From the NCBI GenBank assembly GCA_938030895.1, contig CALHIV010000003.1:1-64000 (forward strand): DNA of 64,000 bases, in the 5' to 3' direction. This DNA comes from an uncultured Nitrososphaerales archaeon (GTDB lineage: Archaea > Thermoproteota > Nitrososphaeria > Nitrososphaerales > Nitrosocaldaceae). Position numbers and translations under genes: made by a program. The number at the start of each line of letters is the position of its first letter. The first letter of the stretch is position 1. The notes beneath the pieces are model-generated. The model saw nothing but the letters and a program-made list of their open reading frames with translations, was not told the DNA's origin and made no database searches. Below, one piece after another: positions 61,019 through 64,000 of the stretch.

Positions 61019-61225
61019 TCATTTGTACCTTATGCTTATATCATCACTCTTGCTCTGCTTGAATACCTTCTTCCACTGCTTATAATGCTCTTCACAGAGA
61101 TAAACCCTCTTACCCTCATTAACATCCAGTCCTGAACCCTTTACCTTGCCAGCATCTAGCGATCTCACAGCATTGCCACTGCACTCTACAACACTACACC
61201 TTACCCCCTTACCTACCTTGCCCAT
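61019..61225 (-). CDS. Small zinc-binding hypothetical protein
   Basis: 68 residues: 'MGKVGKGVRCSVVECSGNAV' with C-x4-C, a linker, and 'RVYLCEEHYKQWKKVFKQS' with C-x2-H. The four Cys/His form a likely zinc site. ATG at 61225 follows AT-rich promoter sequence (TATTTATAG about 25-30 bp upstream), so the longer upstream frame is not used. Similar short proteins occur in Nitrososphaerota; function unknown. Divergent from the CDP-alcohol transferase gene. Confidence 0.72.
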   Translation of the reverse strand: MGKVGKGVRCSVVECSGNAVRSLDAGKVKGSGLDVNEGKRVYLCEEHYKQWKKVFKQSKSDDISIRYK

Positions 61226-61278
61226 GTTATTATATAAGAGCACTAGCCTATAAATATACTCTATGCATAGCATAGGCG

Positions 61279-61896
61279 TTGCTGAACAGGATAAGGAAGG
61301 ATATAGAGCCTATGATGAATAGAGTAGGGCTTAGGTTTGCAGCAACTGGGCTATCACCAAACTCATGGACACTGATAGGCTTTACATTTGCAGTACTTGC
61401 AGGGGTACTTTATGCATCGCACTCTTACCTTGAGCATGCTTACCTCTACGCTGGTATAACGCTCTTGATATCTGGCTTCTTTGATATTGTCGATGGTAGC
61501 GTAGCCAGGGTTACAAAGAAGGTTACAAAGAGCGGTGCGTTCCTCGACTCTACACTTGACAGGGTTGCAGAGGTTGCGATATACACAGGTATAGCATTTA
61601 GCGGTAAGGTTAGTCCAGTGCTTGTTATACTTGCATTGGCATTATCACTCCTTGTGAGTTATGCAAGGGCAAGGGCAGAGGGTGTAGGGGTTGAGTTGAA
61701 GGGTATAGGGATAGGGGAGAGGGCAGAGAGGCTACTACTACTAGCATCATTCAGCATAGCAAGTGTAATCTCGCTTGAACTTATTCAGTATGGGCTCATG
61801 ATAATAATTGTACTTGCTGCCATAACATTCATCCATAGGGTCTTGAGAGTGCTCAGCGCAATGGCTCAGGGCTCTTCCTCTCATCCTCAGCCCTGA
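61279..61896 (+). CDS. CDP-alcohol phosphatidyltransferase (archaetidylinositol-phosphate synthase-like)
   Basis: 205 residues with about five membrane helices. The signature D-x2-D-G-x2-A-R-x8-G-x3-D-x3-D is complete: 'FDIVDGSVARVTKK' and 'SGAFLDSTLDRVAE' (about 68-95). N-terminal 'LSPNSWTLIGFTFAVLAG' is typical of the archaeal AIP synthase branch, which makes phospho-inositol ether lipids. Start is TTG at 61279; an ATG at 61263 is out of frame. Its 3' end overlaps rps26e by 44 bp in the opposite direction. Confidence 0.88.
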   Translation: MLNRIRKDIEPMMNRVGLRFAATGLSPNSWTLIGFTFAVLAGVLYASHSYLEHAYLYAGITLLISGFFDIVDGSVARVTKKVTKSGAFLDSTLDRVAEVAIYTGIAFSGKVSPVLVILALALSLLVSYARARAEGVGVELKGIGIGERAERLLLLASFSIASVISLELIQYGLMIIIVLAAITFIHRVLRVLSAMAQGSSSHPQP

Positions 61897-62140
61897 CCTT
61901 AACTACACCATAGTATACAGCACATGAGACACAGTAGTACTTTATCACTGTAGGGCTTGCTATGTATGCCCCGCTTGCCCTCAACTCCTTTGCAAGCGAT
62001 GGATCGACTAGGCTCAACTTTGATGTAACCTTCTTCACCTTATCCCTGGGCACCCATCTTCCACAGTTTGTACACTGCACAAGGCTAGAGTGCCCCTTCC
62101 CTCCCTTCGATCTACCCCTATTGCTCCTCTTCTTTGTCAT
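61853..62140 (-). CDS. rps26e: Ribosomal protein S26e
   Basis: 95 residues. Start 'MTKKRSNRGRSKGGKGHSSL' then zinc Cys 'VQCTNCGRWVPRDKVKK' and 'VIKYYCVSCAVYYGVVKVR'. S26e sits near the mRNA exit and 3' end of 16S rRNA and is restricted to some archaea and eukaryotes. Convergent overlap with the CDP-alcohol gene: its last 14 codons are antisense to it. Confidence 0.94.
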   Translation of the reverse strand: MTKKRSNRGRSKGGKGHSSLVQCTNCGRWVPRDKVKKVTSKLSLVDPSLAKELRASGAYIASPTVIKYYCVSCAVYYGVVKVRAEDERKSPEPLR

Positions 62141-62222
62141 AAGGCTTGATATGCATTATATCATGCTTTAAGTGTTATGTTCGTTTGCTGATCTGATCTC
62201 TGAACCTCTTCTTGCTATTTGG

Positions 62223-62229
62223 TTTAAAT
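62223..62229 (+). promoter_or_regulatory. TATA box of NAD kinase gene
   Basis: TTTAAAT lies 26-32 bp before the ATG at 62255; no RBS precedes the start, so the message is probably leaderless. Confidence 0.6.
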
Positions 62230-62254
62230 CCCTCCTCTCCTTAGCGTACTCGAT

Positions 62255-63262
62255 ATGCGTATAGCGCTTGTAGCATTTGAGCAGAAGGGTGAGAGCGATG
62301 GCATGCTACAGAATATACTTAACATACTTGGTAGCATGAATGTGAGGGTCGATGTATTTAGCAGCATCGAGGATCAAGGTTCGATAGACTCTGATCTAGT
62401 GCTTGTGACTGGAGGTGATAAAGGTATGCTTCAATACTTTCATAAACTCACAGTAGATTCTCCACCAGTGCTAGGCGTATATGAGGAAGATTCCACAGGC
62501 TTCCTTGCGCAAGTTGATGTTAGAGACCTTGCAAGGGTTATGAGCATGGTAATCTCCAAGAGGTACAAGGTTGAAGAGGTGACTAGGTTGGGGGTAAGGG
62601 TCGATGGTAAGGAGATCGAGCCTGTACTCAACGATGTTGCGCTCTTTCCATCGAAGAGTGCTACGCTCATGGAGTACAGGTTAAGGATAAACGGTGATGA
62701 TGTATGGCATGACAAGAGCGATGGTGTGATAATCTCAACACCTATAGGCTCAACGGCATACAGCATGTCTGCAGGAGGGCCTATAGTGCTCAGGGGCGCC
62801 AGGGTATTTATAGTTGTGCCTGTCAACTCAATGGATGTCACTAGAAGGCCTCTTGTCGTTAACGATGACGTTGAGATAGAGGTTAATGATATAATAAGTA
62901 GGTACAGGTGTGAGGTCATACTGGATGGGGGTAGGAGGGTTACAGTAAGGAGATCGTTGAACTGCTATAGATATCCATATCCAGCAAGGTTTATCAGACT
63001 TGAGGGCTACTCCCCAGCATCCCTTCTTGCAAAGAAGGTGAAGTTGGCTGAGGATATGCTTGGCATGCCACCAAGCGCAAAACTCGTTCTGAAGACGTTA
63101 GAGTATGAAGGGCCCATGAGCCAGAGGGATCTTATAGCAAGGACCATGCTCCCAGCAAGGACGCTCAGGCTGGCACTCAACCATCTTATCCAGAAGGGTT
63201 ATGTTAAGAGAAGGTCCTCGCTAAGGGATGCGAGGCAGAAGATATATGAGTTAAGGATCTAA
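62255..63262 (+). CDS. nadK: NAD kinase with C-terminal winged-helix domain
   Basis: 335 residues versus about 250-280 for NAD kinase. 'LVLVTGGDKGMLQYFHKL' is the GGDG-type motif, 'LGVYEEDSTGFLAQVD' the NGNxLGF-like region, and 'DGVIISTPIGSTAYSMSAGG' the active-site motif. The last ~75 residues, 'PPSAKLVLKTLEYEGPMSQR' to 'ALNHLIQKGYVKRRSSLRDA', are a MarR-like winged helix, suggesting DNA binding or dimer control. Makes NADP for biosynthesis, the same cofactor pool as the hydrogenase. Confidence 0.92.
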   Translation: MRIALVAFEQKGESDGMLQNILNILGSMNVRVDVFSSIEDQGSIDSDLVLVTGGDKGMLQYFHKLTVDSPPVLGVYEEDSTGFLAQVDVRDLARVMSMVISKRYKVEEVTRLGVRVDGKEIEPVLNDVALFPSKSATLMEYRLRINGDDVWHDKSDGVIISTPIGSTAYSMSAGGPIVLRGARVFIVVPVNSMDVTRRPLVVNDDVEIEVNDIISRYRCEVILDGGRRVTVRRSLNCYRYPYPARFIRLEGYSPASLLAKKVKLAEDMLGMPPSAKLVLKTLEYEGPMSQRDLIARTMLPARTLRLALNHLIQKGYVKRRSSLRDARQKIYELRI

Positions 63263-63305
63263 CGAGAATAGATTATGACCATCCTACTATCTCTACTATT
63301 GCCTT

Positions 63306-64000
63306 CTAGATCTTTCTTGCCTTAGGTCTTGTTCTCTGTATGCGAGGGGATTGTGACCTTGACGCTCCTCCCTCTCCTCTCTTCAGCGTAGAGTACTCTA
63401 ATGCTGCCCTTATAAATTCTAGGAACGCCTCCTCTGGCTTGCCTGGCCTGCTTGTAAACTCTGCATGGTATTGCACAGCAAAGTAGAACCTCTTATCTGG
63501 CAACTCTAATATCTCCATCCTCCTTGCACCATCACTCCAGCCAGAGAATACCATGCCATGCCTCTCAAGGATATCCTTGTACTCAAGGTTGAGTTCGTAC
63601 CTATGCCTATGCCTCTTGTATATCTTCCCACTCTTGTATATTCTATATGCTAATGTATCACCTTTAACCTCTATCTCATGTAAGCCTAGCCTCATGGTAC
63701 CCCCAAGGTTGACAACATCCCTCTGCTCTGGGAGTATATGCACCACTGGATGTTTAGCATCTTCATCCAACTCTGTGGAGTTTGCACCATCGAGCATGCA
63801 TACACTCCTAGCAAATGCAACTATAGCAAGTTGGAACCCAAAGCATATACCCAGATATGGTATATCCTTCAGCCTAGCATAATCTGCTGCCCTTATTATC
63901 CCTTCACTCCCTCTCTTCCCAAACCCTCCAGGTACCAATATGCCAGAGTAATCATCCAAGATGCCAAGATTGTTCATATCCCGCTCGAATATCTCAGCAT
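63306..64000 (-). CDS. pyrG: CTP synthase (glutaminase half, partial)
   Basis: Minus-strand 3' part of pyrG; the 5' half lies beyond the right edge. Visible: 'GILVPGGFGKRGSEGIIRAA', nucleophile Cys in 'PYLGICFGFQLAIVAFA', 'RLGLHEIEVKGDTLAYRIYK', 'RHRHRYELN' and His/Glu of the triad in 'FAVQYHAEFTSRPGKPEEAF'. The C-terminal ~20 residues are Arg/Ser/Pro-rich. Makes CTP from UTP and Gln. Confidence 0.94.
   Translation of the reverse strand, partial: AEIFERDMNNLGILDDYSGILVPGGFGKRGSEGIIRAADYARLKDIPYLGICFGFQLAIVAFARSVCMLDGANSTELDEDAKHPVVHILPEQRDVVNLGGTMRLGLHEIEVKGDTLAYRIYKSGKIYKRHRHRYELNLEYKDILERHGMVFSGWSDGARRMEILELPDKRFYFAVQYHAEFTSRPGKPEEAFLEFIRAALEYSTLKRGEGGASRSQSPRIQRTRPKARKI

Overview
The window is archaeal chromosome. 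It carries aIF2-beta, aIF1A, aIF5B, ribosomal proteins L7Ae, S28e, L24e, S26e and L38e, both topoisomerase VI subunits, archaeosine TGT, archease, KEOPS subunits Kae1 and Bud32, PurP and an archaeal CDP-alcohol phosphotransferase. Heavy ATA/AGG/AGA codon use, TATA boxes about 25-30 bp before many starts (leaderless transcripts) and the set of small conserved proteins suggest Nitrososphaerota (Thaumarchaeota/Aigarchaeota), probably a thermophilic deep branch such as a Nitrosocaldus- or Caldiarchaeum-like organism. The lineage is inference; no rRNA or ammonia-oxidation gene lies in the window.

Layout. 1-1.68 kb: the 5' end of a tnpB-like gene and a decayed secreted-protein gene. 1.69-7.68 kb: a translation/topology block (aIF2-beta, DUF424, aIF1A, RIO1, KH protein, Top6B, Top6A). 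7.8-10.4 kb: a membrane HSP20-like protein, a small membrane protein, UbiX and a three-gene regulator/unknown operon. 10.5-12.35 kb: a decayed SLC13/DASS transporter running straight into a decayed patatin-like gene. 12.4-23.3 kb: purine salvage (MTAP, APT), tRNA-Leu(UAG), SDR, phosphosugar mutase, the L7Ae-S28e-L24e-NDK-aIF5B block, thioredoxin, archease, tRNA-Arg(UCU), Ogg, L38e.

23.4-37.0 kb is the main accessory region: hypF, then a cytosolic group 3b-type [NiFe] hydrogenase operon (hydB, a cyclic-nucleotide-binding-domain gene, hydG, hydD, hydA), its maturation protease, a HypA lacking its zinc domain, HypC, HypE, a duplicated zinc-knuckle protein, an unknown helical protein, a second HypC with a Cys-rich tail, HypD, and two class II aldolase-fold genes, one of which has lost metal ligands. 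hypB is not present in the window.

37-51 kb: beta-CASP nuclease, ferredoxin, TgtA, AK6-type kinase, YchF-like GTPase, Kae1 and Bud32, a VIT1-type metal transporter, a four-CBS protein with a hibernation-factor-like tail, and a NikR-type regulator divergent from a ZnuABC-like importer with a 17-bp palindrome between them. 51.3-51.8 kb holds a truncated, stop-interrupted Cas10/Csm1 HD domain. 51.9-64 kb: PurP, a 44-residue ribbon-helix-helix gene, an alanyl-tRNA editing protein, AspRS with GatCAB (the pairing used for Asn-tRNA by transamidation), a SIS-domain sugar isomerase, CDP-alcohol phosphotransferase, S26e, NAD kinase with a C-terminal winged helix, and the 3' part of pyrG.

A striking general trait is simple sequence: GATA/GGATA-type tracts between genes and in-frame six-base repeats that put Asn/Gly/Ser linkers inside otherwise conserved enzymes (GlmM, TgtA, PurP, GatA, AspS, Kae1, HydA, SIS protein).
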